A stretch of DNA of 64,000 nt from Stigmatella ashevillena (GTDB lineage: Bacteria; Myxococcota; Myxococcia; Myxococcales; Myxococcaceae). Of this stretch, positions 26,699 to 35,774 are shown in pieces (the stretch's first letter is position 1; the number at the start of each line of letters is the position of its first letter). The stretch is taken from contig NZ_JAQNDM010000001.1 in the NCBI RefSeq assembly GCF_028368975.1, forward strand, positions 1-64,000. The letters run 5' to 3'. The notes beneath the pieces are model-generated. The model did not search any database and had not been told where the DNA came from. It saw nothing but the letters and a program-made list of their open reading frames with translations. A program made the translations under genes and the position numbers.

Positions 26699-27862
26699 CT
26701 AGCGGCTGCCCCCAACCGCGCCGCCGCCACCCACGCTGGCTTCTTTGCCCATCTGGATGGGAGCGGCCGGCTTCACCTTCACCAGCGCCCCATCCCGCAG
26801 GGCCTGCAACGAGGTGACCGCCACCTGCTCCCCCTCCTTCAACCCACTCTCCACCACGTAGGCCATCTCTCCGAGGGTCCCGAGTTGGATGGGCCGACGC
26901 TCCACCACCGTCTTGCCTTCCTTCTCACGCACCACGAGCGCGAAGGGCTGGCCACTCTGGCGCACCACCGCGAGCACCGGCAGCTGCAAGGCGTGGCGCG
27001 TGGAGTAGACGATGCGCGCGCGCACCAGTTCGCTGGGACGCAGGCCCTCGGTGTTGCGGAAGGCGGCCCGGACCTCCACGAGCTGCGTGCGAGGGTCCGC
27101 CTGCGGCGCGACGAAGAAGACGGTGCTGGAGAGCAGCACCTTGCCCCGGGAGTCGAGGATCTCCAGCGGCGTGTCGGTCCGCAGCGCGCGGGCCCGCTCG
27201 GAGGGCACCGCGACGCTCACCTCGAGCACATCCGCCTGGGCCACGCTGGTCAGGACCGTCGAGAGTCCGACCGAGTCCCCCACACGGACCACGATGTCGC
27301 CCACGGTTCCCGCGAAGGGGGCGCGCACCACGTGGAACTGGAGCTGCACCTCGCGCTGGGTCAGCTGGGCGCTGGCGGCCCGCGAGGCGGCCTCGGCGGC
27401 GTCGACCTGGGCCTGGACGCGCTCCAGTTCCTGGACGCTCGTCAGTCCCTCCTTGTGGAGGGCCTCGGTGCGGGCCAGCGTGCGGCGCGCCAGCTCAAGA
27501 TCCACTTCCCGGGAGCTGCGCTGGGCACGGGCGTTCTCGACCGCGGCCGACTCGCCGCGCGCATCCACATCAATGAGGGGTGCGCCTGCCTCCACCTTCT
27601 GGCCCGGCTTCACATGGATCGACCGCACGTAGCCGGCGACCTGGGGCAACAGGGTGACGCTCTGCCGCGACTGGAGCGTCCCGAGGTACTCGCCGGTGTC
27701 ACGCACCTCGCTGGGCGCCAGGTTCACGACTTCGATCTCACGCGGAGGCGGAGGTGCCTTGGCCGGCGGCTTGGCACACCCCACGGCACCCGCGACCAAC
27801 GCTGCCCCGTAAACGCCTACAGCCAACACCCTCAGGGGGCGCATCCTTTTCACCAGTCGCAT
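26699..27862 (-). CDS. RND efflux periplasmic adaptor (membrane fusion protein)
   Basis: The 387-residue lipoprotein (signal ending VAGAVGC, then AKPP) is an AcrA/MexA-type adaptor: barrel-sandwich hybrid halves (VAGYVRSIHVKPGQKVEAGAPL and VRAPFAGTVGDIVVRVGDSV) flank a coiled-coil hairpin of about 90 residues. ATG 27862 has a GGAGG site five bases upstream and lies 13 bases inside the end of the TolC-type gene. It links the RND pump to the outer-membrane channel. The C-terminal Gly-rich tail is unremarkable. Confidence 0.95.
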   Translation of the reverse strand: MRLVKRMRPLRVLAVGVYGAALVAGAVGCAKPPAKAPPPPREIEVVNLAPSEVRDTGEYLGTLQSRQSVTLLPQVAGYVRSIHVKPGQKVEAGAPLIDVDARGESAAVENARAQRSSREVDLELARRTLARTEALHKEGLTSVQELERVQAQVDAAEAASRAASAQLTQREVQLQFHVVRAPFAGTVGDIVVRVGDSVGLSTVLTSVAQADVLEVSVAVPSERARALRTDTPLEILDSRGKVLLSSTVFFVAPQADPRTQLVEVRAAFRNTEGLRPSELVRARIVYSTRHALQLPVLAVVRQSGQPFALVVREKEGKTVVERRPIQLGTLGEMAYVVESGLKEGEQVAVTSLQALRDGALVKVKPAAPIQMGKEASVGGGGAVGGSR

Positions 27863-29253
27863 CGGGCCTCCGTCAAAAATGCACTCAGTCTCGCTTGCAC
27901 GAGCTCAAACTCTCTCAGGGCCAGGGCCAATTGCGCCTGGCGCAAGGCCGCCCCGCTCTGCACCAACTCGAGGCTGCTGCCACGGCCGACCTCGAAAGCG
28001 CGGCGGGTCAATTGATCCGTCCGCTCCGCCAGCTCCTGCGCGCTGGTCGCCGTCTTCACCAATGTTTCGGACACCTCCACGCTCCGCCGGGCACGCGCCA
28101 CCTCCACCTCGACCTCACGGCCCGTGCGCAGCAGCGTCTCGGACGCCTGCGCCTCGAGCGCCGCGCGCTCCCTCACGAGCCCCTCCCGCAGGCCGCCTTC
28201 CCAGATGGGCACCGAGAGAATGGCGGAGATGCTCCAAGTGGGCACGGTCCCGAACCCTGGATCGGTGGTGTAGGCCAACAGGTTGCTGGAGAGCCCCAGG
28301 GTGGGCAGATAGCCCGCGGAGGCCTGACGCTTGCTGTCCCGCGCCGCCGCCACCTGCGCACGCGCGGCCACCAGATCCGGCCGCTCGCTCAAGGCCTTCA
28401 GCGGCGCGCACTCGGCGCGGGTCTGCTCCACCAACCCCTGGAGCTGAAAGGACGTCTTCACCCCCACCGCCTCGGGCAAGCCCAGCGTCAACCCCAAGGC
28501 CTCACGGGCACGGCGCAGTTGCTCGTCTCCCGAGATGAGCGAGGCGCGTGCCACTTCCACGTCCTGGCGCACCCGCACCACATCGAGCTGGGTGCCTGCC
28601 CCCAGCTCAAACGAGCGCTGGGTCAGCGCGGAGCGCTCGAGGGCCTGCCGCAAACCCACGCGGTTCAGCTCCGCGGTCCGCTCGGCGGCCACGGTGGCCA
28701 CCAGCGCCTGGGCCAACCCCAGCGTGAGGCGGCGCTGCACATCTTGAAGGTTCGACTGGGCCCCTTCTTCGCTCGCATCGGCGGCCGACAACGCGCGCCA
28801 GGCGCTGACATTCACCAGGGACTGCGTCAGCGACGCGGTGCCACTCACGAGCGGCACGCTCGGTGCCTTCTCTCCCGTGCCCTGCTGTCCCACCACGGGG
28901 CTTCCCGAGGACGCCAGCACGGGGACGTCGGGGTTGAGCAGATCGTGTCCAATGCCCCCCGTCAGGCGCGCGTTGGGCAGGAGCGCCGACAGGGCCTGGC
29001 GCCACAGCGCGCCGGCGCGCTGGACGTTCGTCTGGGCAATCCGCAAGTCCGAGGAGCGCTCGCGCAGCATTCCGAGCGCTTCCTCCCAGCTGCTGACCTG
29101 CCGCGCCGCCGAGGGCGCAGGGACGAGCATGGGATCATCGATCTGCGGCTGGAAGGGAGCGGGGACCGCTGGAGGCTCAGCCGGGTCCGCAAGGACCACA
29201 CCTGGCACACCCACACCGAGGCACCAAAAGAACGGAAAGAAGCGAAAATACAT
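27850..29253 (-). CDS. TolC-family outer membrane efflux channel
   Basis: The 467-residue protein has a hydrophobic signal sequence (MYFRFFPFFWCLGVGVPGVVLA) and two homologous halves of long alpha-helical hairpins, typical of TolC/OprM proteins; GAGTQLDVVRVRQDV and GRGSSLELVQSG mark the equivalent helices of the repeats. It is the first gene of the efflux operon, an order (channel, adaptor, pump) less common than adaptor first. ATG 29253 is chosen because it opens the signal peptide; the frame extends upstream through the operator. No lipidation Cys is convincing at the signal end. Confidence 0.93.
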   Translation of the reverse strand: MYFRFFPFFWCLGVGVPGVVLADPAEPPAVPAPFQPQIDDPMLVPAPSAARQVSSWEEALGMLRERSSDLRIAQTNVQRAGALWRQALSALLPNARLTGGIGHDLLNPDVPVLASSGSPVVGQQGTGEKAPSVPLVSGTASLTQSLVNVSAWRALSAADASEEGAQSNLQDVQRRLTLGLAQALVATVAAERTAELNRVGLRQALERSALTQRSFELGAGTQLDVVRVRQDVEVARASLISGDEQLRRAREALGLTLGLPEAVGVKTSFQLQGLVEQTRAECAPLKALSERPDLVAARAQVAAARDSKRQASAGYLPTLGLSSNLLAYTTDPGFGTVPTWSISAILSVPIWEGGLREGLVRERAALEAQASETLLRTGREVEVEVARARRSVEVSETLVKTATSAQELAERTDQLTRRAFEVGRGSSLELVQSGAALRQAQLALALREFELVQARLSAFLTEARCDW

Positions 29254-29333
29254 ACCGGGAAGCGCCAAGTCAGAAGATAAAAGCCTCGCCAGCTGCCCGG
29301 TTGCCGACTCTCTTGGCAGCCCGTTCAGTGTCA

Positions 29334-29350
29334 TTGACAATGGTTGTCAA
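29334..29350. promoter_or_regulatory. Palindromic MarR-type operator
   Basis: TTGACAATGGTTGTCAA is a perfect 7-3-7 inverted repeat between the divergent TolC-type and MarR-type genes, 80 bases from the former start. Position and symmetry fit a dimeric MarR repressor controlling both directions. TTGACA could also serve as a -35 element, so binding would block RNA polymerase. Confidence 0.78.
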
Positions 29351-29372
29351 CAACAAGCATCTTCATACGCGG

Positions 29373-29834
29373 ATGACTCTCGCCGAGCAAGTGGCATCTC
29401 TGCGTCGCACTTTGCACCGGTTCATCACCCGCCGGCTGAGCAAGCGAACACGGAGGCCGTTTCAACATCTACTGGCCTTGAAATACATCGCCTTACAGGA
29501 GGCGCGCACCCAGGCGTCCCTGGCGGAGCGCCTGATGGTGGACGCGCCCGCGGCAAGCCGATTGGTGGATCGGTTGGAGGACGATGGCCTTGTGAAGCGC
29601 TGCGCGGGCGTGGATCGGCGCTGTGTGCGCCTGGAAGTCACACCTGCGTCCCAGGAGCATCTGGAAGTGCTGAGCGAGGCGGCCCACTGGGTGGAGAGCG
29701 AGGCGAGCCGACACCTGTCCGTGCCGGAGCTGAACGAGCTGAAACGCCTGCTGGAGAAGGTGCAGACCGGGATGGGCCAGAGCCTCGAAGACCCGTGCGC
29801 CTCCGACTCCGAGCCCTTGGCAAAAGAGGCCTGA
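29373..29834 (+). CDS. MarR-family transcriptional regulator
   Basis: The 153-residue protein has the MarR winged helix: recognition helix region LAERLMVDAPAASRLVDRLEDDGLVKR and the wing RRCVRLEVT, flanked by dimerisation helices. Such regulators release DNA when they bind phenolic or lipophilic ligands. It is divergent from the efflux operon with a perfect palindrome between them, so autoregulation and repression of the pump are likely. ATG 29373 is used because it leaves the operator outside the gene; an in-frame ATG at 29340 lies within the operator. Neither has a convincing ribosome binding site. Confidence 0.9.
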   Translation: MTLAEQVASLRRTLHRFITRRLSKRTRRPFQHLLALKYIALQEARTQASLAERLMVDAPAASRLVDRLEDDGLVKRCAGVDRRCVRLEVTPASQEHLEVLSEAAHWVESEASRHLSVPELNELKRLLEKVQTGMGQSLEDPCASDSEPLAKEA

Positions 29835-29836
29835 GC

Positions 29837-30754
29837 TCAGCCCCGGCTCCAGGTATCGACGATCTGGAGAATGGGTTCGATGAACAGCGGTGAGCTGCCC
29901 CCCAGCAGGCTCACCGTCCAGAGATGGGCCAGCGGCGCTGGCCATCGTCTCACCGCCAGGACACGCTCCAGCCACAGCCAGGGAAGTTGGATCAGAAAGA
30001 AAGCGCCCATCATCCCGGCATAGAACGGACCCACGGCCGGCAGCATGAAGAAGGCATGGCCGAGGCCACTCACCGCAAACACCGCGGCCGTCCCTCCCCA
30101 GGCGTTGCTCCGCCGGGCCATGGGGACAAAGACGTACTGCCTCAGAAAGCGGTGGACGATCTGGTTCCAGCGCTGGTTCCAGAACTCCGAGATCGTCCGC
30201 GAGAGGAGTGGATCCTCGTGGAGGGGACGCGGATCCCATCCCAGCCGCCCATAGACGAGGAGCACGAGGGCCACGCAGACCTCGACCGCCATGTACAGGA
30301 AGACGAGGCCCGCCCCCCAACGCACGGCGAGGCGAAAGCCTCCTGGGAGCAGGGGGCTCCCGTACGCCAGAAGCCCCCAGGCGAGCACCACGAGGGGAGC
30401 CGCCACCAACAGACGCGTCAACGCGGCCCCATCAAGCCGGGGAGAGATCTTCCGGGCCTTGCGGACATCGATGAGGGCAACGGCATGCCACATCCGTTGC
30501 TGCGGAGAGAGGCTCCGGGAGGACTTCACCAGTTCCACGACGCGGGCCATGAACCAGATGCCACCGAGCCCCAGGAAGGCGCGGAAGGTCGGGTACTCAT
30601 AGGGAACCAAGAAGGGAAGCGCGAGCGCCGCGCACGAGACGAGCACGGCCAGGCCACGGCGCCAGGGTGGGCCCGCCGCGAGCAGCCCCGCCCCCAGCGC
30701 GGCTCCATACAACCCTCCCGCGAAGAGGCCGAGGAGCCACACATCCCGCAGCAT
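29837..30754 (-). CDS. MBOAT-family acyltransferase (wax synthase-like)
   Basis: The 305-residue protein has seven or eight hydrophobic helices and the membrane-bound O-acyltransferase signature: SEFWNQRWN (about residues 188-196) and the catalytic His in SGLGHAFF (about 231). These features match the wax-synthase-like MBOAT subgroup, which transfers acyl chains to alcohols or polysaccharides. ATG 30754 is preceded by GGGGTGAG. It converges on the marR gene with only two bases between stops. The substrate is unknown; lipid-body wax esters are a plausible but unproven product. Confidence 0.82.
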   Translation of the reverse strand: MLRDVWLLGLFAGGLYGAALGAGLLAAGPPWRRGLAVLVSCAALALPFLVPYEYPTFRAFLGLGGIWFMARVVELVKSSRSLSPQQRMWHAVALIDVRKARKISPRLDGAALTRLLVAAPLVVLAWGLLAYGSPLLPGGFRLAVRWGAGLVFLYMAVEVCVALVLLVYGRLGWDPRPLHEDPLLSRTISEFWNQRWNQIVHRFLRQYVFVPMARRSNAWGGTAAVFAVSGLGHAFFMLPAVGPFYAGMMGAFFLIQLPWLWLERVLAVRRWPAPLAHLWTVSLLGGSSPLFIEPILQIVDTWSRG

Positions 30755-30811
30755 GTCTCACCCCTGCCTCGCAGATGCCCGAACCCCTGCCCTTATTGAC
30801 CGCAGGCAGGA

Positions 30812-32974
30812 CTACCCCGCTTCCGCCACCTGGAGCTTCCGGCCGCCTTGCATCTGGGCCACCGTCACCGACTGGTTCCGGCCATTCCGCTTCGCGTGGT
30901 ACAGGCACTGGTCCGACAGATCGATGAGGTGCTGCTTGTCGTAGCCGTGGTCCGGCCCCGTCGAGATGCCCAAGGACAGCGTCACCTTCAGCGGCCCCAT
31001 CTCCGTCTGGAAGACCTCGGCCTTCACGGCCTCGCGAATGCGCTCGGCGATGACCAGCGCGCCCTTGGCGTCCGTCTCCGGCATGATGATGGCGAACTCC
31101 TCGCCGCCGTAGCGGGCCACGATGTCCGTGTCGCGCGCCTTGTCGCGGAGGATCTTCGCCACGCCCCGAAGCACGGCATCCCCCGTGGGGTGACCGTAGG
31201 TGTCGTTGACGCTCTTGAAGTGATCGATGTCCGTGAGGATGAGCGACAGCTTGCGCTGGTAGCGCCGCGCCTGCGCCAGATGCTCATCCGCCTTGCTCTG
31301 GAAGGTGCGGTGGTTGAGCAGCCCGGTGAGGCCATCCGTGGTGGCCATGCGCTCCATCTGCTCGAAGAGCTGGGCGCGAAGCACCGCCTGCGCGGCCTGG
31401 ATGGCCATCACCTCCAGCATCCGCAGCACGTCCGCGTCCAGCACCTTCTTGCGCGAGCCCACCACCAGCGTGCCGAGGATCCGGTCGCCCGCGGTGAGCG
31501 GGAAGATCTTCAGCGCGCCCAGGCCTTTGATCTGCGTCTCCTCGTCGAAGACGATCTGCCGCTCCATCGCCTTGATGTCCCGGCCCGGCAGCGGCGCGCC
31601 ATAGCGCACCACGTTGGCCACCAACCCGTTGTTGTCCGGGAAGGCTTGGCCCTCCAGCGCCTTGCCCCCGGCCGTGACGCCCGTCATCCGCGCCACCCGG
31701 TGCATGCGCTTGCCGTCCACTTCACTCACCAGCGTCACGGCGCAGAAGTCCAGGCTGGCCACCTGCCGCGCGCTCTCCAGCACCGCGATGAAGACCTGCT
31801 CCGGATTGCCCGCGCGGTTGAGCTCCTCGATGGCGCGGAAGAACCGGTCCTTCTCATCCCGGCTCTTGCGGATGTACGTCATCACCCGCTCCACCTCGAT
31901 GGCGCGCAGCACCTCGCCCGCCAGGGTGGTCAGCAGCCGCTCATCCTGATCGGTGAACGGATCATTCGTGATGCGGTCCGCCACCAGCACCCCGCGCACC
32001 AGCCCCCCGGTCTCGATGATGGGCACGGCCAGCACGGCCTGCACCTCGGGAGCACTCTCGTAATAGGTGATGCCCTTGAGCCCGTTCAGCGAGTTCATGC
32101 GCACCGGAGCCCGGCGCTTGAGCACCCCACCGATGATGCCCTCGCCCGAGTGGAAACGCTCTCGCTGGACGCGGTCCGAGGCAGAGCGGCAATCGTGCAG
32201 CTTCAGGCCCCGGTCATCCGAGTCGAGCAGGAAGGAGGCACACGTATGGGTGCGCAAGGCCGTTTCGGCCACCTCCAGCGCCGCGCCCACCGCGCCCTCG
32301 ACTTCCTTCACGGAGGCCACCAGCCACTTCTCGTCCTGGTTCATCCCGCTGAAGCTGTCTTGGGTGCCCGAGCTGATGAGGCGGAAGGTGCGCGCACGCT
32401 CCTCCACCTCCTTGATGCGCTTCTGCACCGCGCCGCTCTCCGCGTGGCGGGCGGCGGCGATCCGAGCCGAGAGCACCACGTGGTACATGCCCGCGAAGAG
32501 TGACAGGAAGATCGCGTGCGTGACGAAGGCGGCGCCGTTGCTCGCCCCCGGTCCGCCCAAGGTCACCAGCCCATCGAAGGCCAGCGCCACGCCCAGCAGC
32601 GTCATCCCCGCCCTGGGCAGCAGAAAGGCCACCAGGAACGCCATCAACAGATAGATGAGGGGAAACAGCGCCGCGCCCCCGATGGCCACGACGATGAAGG
32701 CCGCGGCGATGAGGCCACCGCCCAGTTCCAGATCGTCCCGCAGCTCGATCACCGAGCCCAGGGCATTGCGCCGGAGGCGGCGCAAGGCCGACCCGCCCAG
32801 TCCCACCAGCAGGAACATGACGAGGCACGCCTCCGTCCACCCGAGCGTGTGCAGCCCCCGGAACCCCCCTCGGGCCAGGTGAATGAAGACCAGCAGCACG
32901 GCCACCAGGGAAACCGACCGGACCGCATGGCGGACGATCTTGGGCATCAAGGGGACTGCCGAGAACGCGTTCAT
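30812..32974 (-). CDS. dmxA: Diguanylate cyclase with membrane domain and two GAF domains (DmxA-like)
   Basis: The 720-residue protein has an N-terminal membrane domain of about six helices (15-175), two GAF domains (about 205-375 and 385-540) and a C-terminal GGDEF domain with the intact active motif RYGGEEF. The product-inhibition I-site RDTD lies exactly five residues before GGEEF. It should make cyclic di-GMP. The architecture matches M. xanthus DmxA, a cyclase linked to cytokinesis and polarity. Its ATG overlaps the TGA of an ftsB-like gene, which fits a cell-division context. The DmxA orthology is inferred from architecture. Confidence 0.85.
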   Translation of the reverse strand: MNAFSAVPLMPKIVRHAVRSVSLVAVLLVFIHLARGGFRGLHTLGWTEACLVMFLLVGLGGSALRRLRRNALGSVIELRDDLELGGGLIAAAFIVVAIGGAALFPLIYLLMAFLVAFLLPRAGMTLLGVALAFDGLVTLGGPGASNGAAFVTHAIFLSLFAGMYHVVLSARIAAARHAESGAVQKRIKEVEERARTFRLISSGTQDSFSGMNQDEKWLVASVKEVEGAVGAALEVAETALRTHTCASFLLDSDDRGLKLHDCRSASDRVQRERFHSGEGIIGGVLKRRAPVRMNSLNGLKGITYYESAPEVQAVLAVPIIETGGLVRGVLVADRITNDPFTDQDERLLTTLAGEVLRAIEVERVMTYIRKSRDEKDRFFRAIEELNRAGNPEQVFIAVLESARQVASLDFCAVTLVSEVDGKRMHRVARMTGVTAGGKALEGQAFPDNNGLVANVVRYGAPLPGRDIKAMERQIVFDEETQIKGLGALKIFPLTAGDRILGTLVVGSRKKVLDADVLRMLEVMAIQAAQAVLRAQLFEQMERMATTDGLTGLLNHRTFQSKADEHLAQARRYQRKLSLILTDIDHFKSVNDTYGHPTGDAVLRGVAKILRDKARDTDIVARYGGEEFAIIMPETDAKGALVIAERIREAVKAEVFQTEMGPLKVTLSLGISTGPDHGYDKQHLIDLSDQCLYHAKRNGRNQSVTVAQMQGGRKLQVAEAG

Positions 32975-33249
32975 GGCGCCTCCAGGTGGAAGACGATCTC
33001 GCCCGGCTTCACATAGCCGAGCTCCTCGCGCGCGGCGCGCTCGAGGGCGGCGGGCTCCTTGCGCAGCGCTTGAATCTCGCGGCGAAGGGCCTCGTTCTGC
33101 TCAGCCAGCGTGCGGTTGCGCTCCTGGAGCGTCTCCACATCCCGCCGCAGCGTGAGGTAGCGGCGGAAGCCTCGGGCATCGGCCACGGAGGCCAAGGACA
33201 GGGCCCCCGCCACCACCCCCACCACCAGGAACTTTCCGCGCGCCGTCAT
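32971..33249 (-). CDS. ftsB: FtsB-like septum formation initiator
   Basis: The 92-residue protein has one membrane helix near the N-terminus (about residues 6-24) followed by a leucine/arginine coiled coil (about 30-65) and the C-terminal REELGYVKPGEIVFHL, a DivIC/FtsB family signature. FtsB joins FtsL and FtsQ in the divisome. ATG 33249 is preferred to GTG 33276; neither has a strong ribosome site. Its stop overlaps the start of the DmxA-like gene, so the two are translationally coupled. Confidence 0.88.
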   Translation of the reverse strand: MTARGKFLVVGVVAGALSLASVADARGFRRYLTLRRDVETLQERNRTLAEQNEALRREIQALRKEPAALERAAREELGYVKPGEIVFHLEAP

Positions 33250-33319
33250 GAGCGGCCGGAAGGTACCAGTGGCCACCTGCCGGGCAAGAAAACCGCTCCA
33301 GGCCTGTAGCGACCCTGGC

Positions 33320-33835
33320 CTAGCGGGCCAGCGCCTTCTTCACCGTCTTCTCCAGTTCCCCGCGCTCGGACATACCCTGCCAGGCGGCCACCGCCCTGCC
33401 CTCCCGATCGAGGATGACCGTCATGGGCAGCGCGCCGATCCGTCCGAAGGCCGTCCGCCCGGCGCGAAGGTACTCATCCGCCAGCAACATCGGGTAGTTG
33501 AGCGCCGCATGCTCGGCGTAAGGCGCCAGCACCCGGGCCCCTTCCAGATCCATCCCCACGGCGACGACCTGGAACCCCTCGGGACCCTGATCGCGCTGAA
33601 GCGCCTGCAATGTGGGCACTTCCGCGACACAGGGGAAACACCATGTCGCGAAGAAACTGACCAGCACCACCTTTCCAGACAGGCTCCTGGGGCGGTACGG
33701 CACGGGCCCCACCGACGGCAGCCTCAAAGCGCCGAGGAAGCCCTCTCCGGGCGCCTCCACGGCATCGGGGGTACTCCGACACGCGGCCCCCGCCAGCAAC
33801 AGCGCGCACACCCAGGCCCGGCTCGGACGGCTCAT
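33320..33835 (-). CDS. TlpA-like thioredoxin-fold lipoprotein
   Basis: The 171-residue protein has a lipoprotein signal (LLLAGAAC), then a redoxin/TlpA domain with the active site WCFPC in SFFATWCFPC and the cis-proline region GALPMTVILD. It probably acts in the periplasm as a thiol-disulfide reductase, for example in cytochrome c maturation or protein repair. ATG 33835 overlaps the TGA of the Fur-family gene (ATGA), so it is cotranslated with that regulator. Confidence 0.9.
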   Translation of the reverse strand: MSRPSRAWVCALLLAGAACRSTPDAVEAPGEGFLGALRLPSVGPVPYRPRSLSGKVVLVSFFATWCFPCVAEVPTLQALQRDQGPEGFQVVAVGMDLEGARVLAPYAEHAALNYPMLLADEYLRAGRTAFGRIGALPMTVILDREGRAVAAWQGMSERGELEKTVKKALAR

Positions 33836-34332
33836 GCCTCGGTCTTGGGCACGGGCGGCTGGCGCTGACAGTCACGGCACAGGCCGTACAGCTCCATCTT
33901 GTGGGATGTCACCGTGAAGCCGTGCTTGCGCGCCACGGCCTCTTGCATGGCCTCGATGCGATCGTTCTCGAACTCCACGATGCGGCCACAGCGGGTACAG
34001 ATGAGGTGATCATGGTGCTCTCGCCCCGCCGCTGCCTCGTAACGGGTCTGCCCGTCCCCGAAGTTGCGCGCATGGGCCAGGCCGCAGTCGTTGAGCAGCT
34101 TCATCGTCCGGTACACGGTGGCCACCGACACCTTGGCATCCTGCTCACGCACCTTGCTCCACAACTCCTCCACCGACAGGTGACCGCCAATGGCGAAGAA
34201 CGTGTCGATGATGAGGCTGCGCTGGCGCGTGCTCTTCAGGCCATGCTGCTCCATGTAGCGGTTGAGGACTTCTTCCTTCTTCTCCTGCTCGTTCACGGGC
34301 AGCGCACCTCCCACCAACCGGACTTCTTCCAT
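33832..34332 (-). CDS. Fur-family metal- or peroxide-responsive regulator
   Basis: The 166-residue protein has the Fur winged helix (SVATVYRTMKLLNDCGLA) and the metal-binding region HHDHLICTRCGRIVEF plus a second CxxC (LCRDC), giving a structural zinc site. The family includes Fur, PerR, Zur and Mur; sequence alone does not settle which. ATG 34332 follows an AGGAG/AGGAA stretch; ATG 34356 is an alternative. It is coupled to a downstream TlpA-like gene, hinting at redox or metal stress. Confidence 0.92.
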   Translation of the reverse strand: MEEVRLVGGALPVNEQEKKEEVLNRYMEQHGLKSTRQRSLIIDTFFAIGGHLSVEELWSKVREQDAKVSVATVYRTMKLLNDCGLAHARNFGDGQTRYEAAAGREHHDHLICTRCGRIVEFENDRIEAMQEAVARKHGFTVTSHKMELYGLCRDCQRQPPVPKTEA

Positions 34333-34541
34333 TTCCTGGCGACTCCTGAGCCCCATCGCTTCACCCGCTTTGACGGAAGTTGACCTGGAGGGCAAGCCAT
34401 CGACTGCTGAATCATGTCCACCCGCTTGCGTTGCTTGCAGGCTGTTTACATTGAAGTTCGACGGGCTCATTGACACCCATCCAGTGCGAAAGATAGAGGC
34501 AACCGCCTTCGTAAACGAGCATTTTTCCGTGGCTTTCCCCC

Positions 34542-35762
34542 ATGACCAGCTTGTGGCACAGAAGACGGCAGCCTGACGACGTCCCAACCCCGGTGGCGGT
34601 AGCCGTCTCCGATTTCTGCCGACGAGCCAAGGCGGCCGCAACCCCCACGGAGGTTCGCGAGGCCCTGGCCCTGCTGGCCGACGAGGATGATTTCCGCGTC
34701 CGCTCGCTGACCGACACGGAGCCCGAGCGCTCCCCGCTGGGGCCCTTCGCGGTGGTGGACATCCTCCGGGGAACCGCCCCGGAACTCGCCTCCCAACGCC
34801 AAGGATGTGGGTATTACGAGGTCGTCCGGGAACTGGCACGGGTACGGGAGGAGAAAGCGCCCCCTGCCCCTGCTCCCACAGGGCTCACCTTCGCCGCCCC
34901 GCCTGCCGCTCCTTCCCCTTCCTCCGAGACGCCCCCGGAAGGCAGCACGGCGAGGGCAGGCAAGTCGGCCCGACAAGCCGCCGAAACCCTTCAATCGCGC
35001 ATCGCGCCGCGCAGGCGCGAGCCCCTTGCCGAGACCGAACCTTACGAGGCTGAAGAATCCGTCTCCTTCAAGCGGGCCCTGCCCAAACCCCGGGGCCGCT
35101 TCACCCAGGTGGCCGCGCCCAAGGCCAGCTACCAGACGTTGCTGCACGTGGAGGGCAAGGGGATCCTCGAGTCGGCGCTCGCGCAGAACGAGCACCGCTT
35201 CGCCCTGCTCAAATCGCTGTCCGAGCAATACAACGGCGCGAAGGGCGAGCTGGGGCTGCCAGATCTGGAAGGGGCGCTGCAGCGCCACGAGCTCATGGAT
35301 CGGCTCACCTCCCGCGAGCGGCAGGGCCTCCTCGCCGCCTACACCGAGCAGCGCGGCGCGGCGGGCCGGGTGGCCTGGTCCCTGGGGCTCAGCCCCTCCG
35401 AGCTCCAGCGCCTCGTCTCCATGCTCCAGCTCCAAGCGGAAGTGGAAGGAGTGCGCGAGCGGTTCCAGCGCGAGGCGCTCGGGACGCGGCACCTCACCCA
35501 GCGCCTGGATCTGCTCGGCCGCGACAAGTACCTGGCCGACCTGGGGATCAAGAAGCGCTTCACGGAGATGCTCCGCAAGGAGATGGAGGATCTCGCGCGC
35601 GGCGAACTGCCGGACGCGGTGGATCTGCCGGGCCTCTGCCTGGCCATCGCGCGCAAGCACGGTGCTCCCCAAGAACTCGTGTTGCGCGCTCTCGAGCGCC
35701 TGGGCCTGTCCGAAGGGTTGCGCAAGCAGCTCCTGGCCCACTCGAATCACTCTTCGCCCTGA
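34542..35762 (+). CDS. Conserved protein of unknown function with helix-turn-helix-like segment
   Basis: The 406-residue protein is soluble, with a helical N-terminal domain (about 1-105), a Pro/Ala-rich linker (about 105-180) and a helical C-terminal domain. Within the latter, residues about 268-290 (AAGRVAWSLGLSPSELQRLV) look like a Fis-type helix-turn-helix. No family is recognised. It is divergent from the Fur-family gene over about 210 bases and is followed after 12 bases by the FmdB-type gene. A DNA-binding role is a guess from the one motif. Confidence 0.7.
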   Translation: MTSLWHRRRQPDDVPTPVAVAVSDFCRRAKAAATPTEVREALALLADEDDFRVRSLTDTEPERSPLGPFAVVDILRGTAPELASQRQGCGYYEVVRELARVREEKAPPAPAPTGLTFAAPPAAPSPSSETPPEGSTARAGKSARQAAETLQSRIAPRRREPLAETEPYEAEESVSFKRALPKPRGRFTQVAAPKASYQTLLHVEGKGILESALAQNEHRFALLKSLSEQYNGAKGELGLPDLEGALQRHELMDRLTSRERQGLLAAYTEQRGAAGRVAWSLGLSPSELQRLVSMLQLQAEVEGVRERFQREALGTRHLTQRLDLLGRDKYLADLGIKKRFTEMLRKEMEDLARGELPDAVDLPGLCLAIARKHGAPQELVLRALERLGLSEGLRKQLLAHSNHSSP

Positions 35763-35774
35763 CGAGAAACCACC

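Noticed and set aside
24185-28015. Very long plus-strand open frame (over 1200 codons) opposite the efflux genes
   Set aside because: It is antisense to three well-supported efflux genes, has His/Arg-rich low-complexity content and no family similarity; long antisense frames are expected at this GC.
34333-34541. Fur-binding box in the divergent fur promoter region
   Set aside because: No palindrome close to the known Fur, PerR or Zur consensus could be found by eye.
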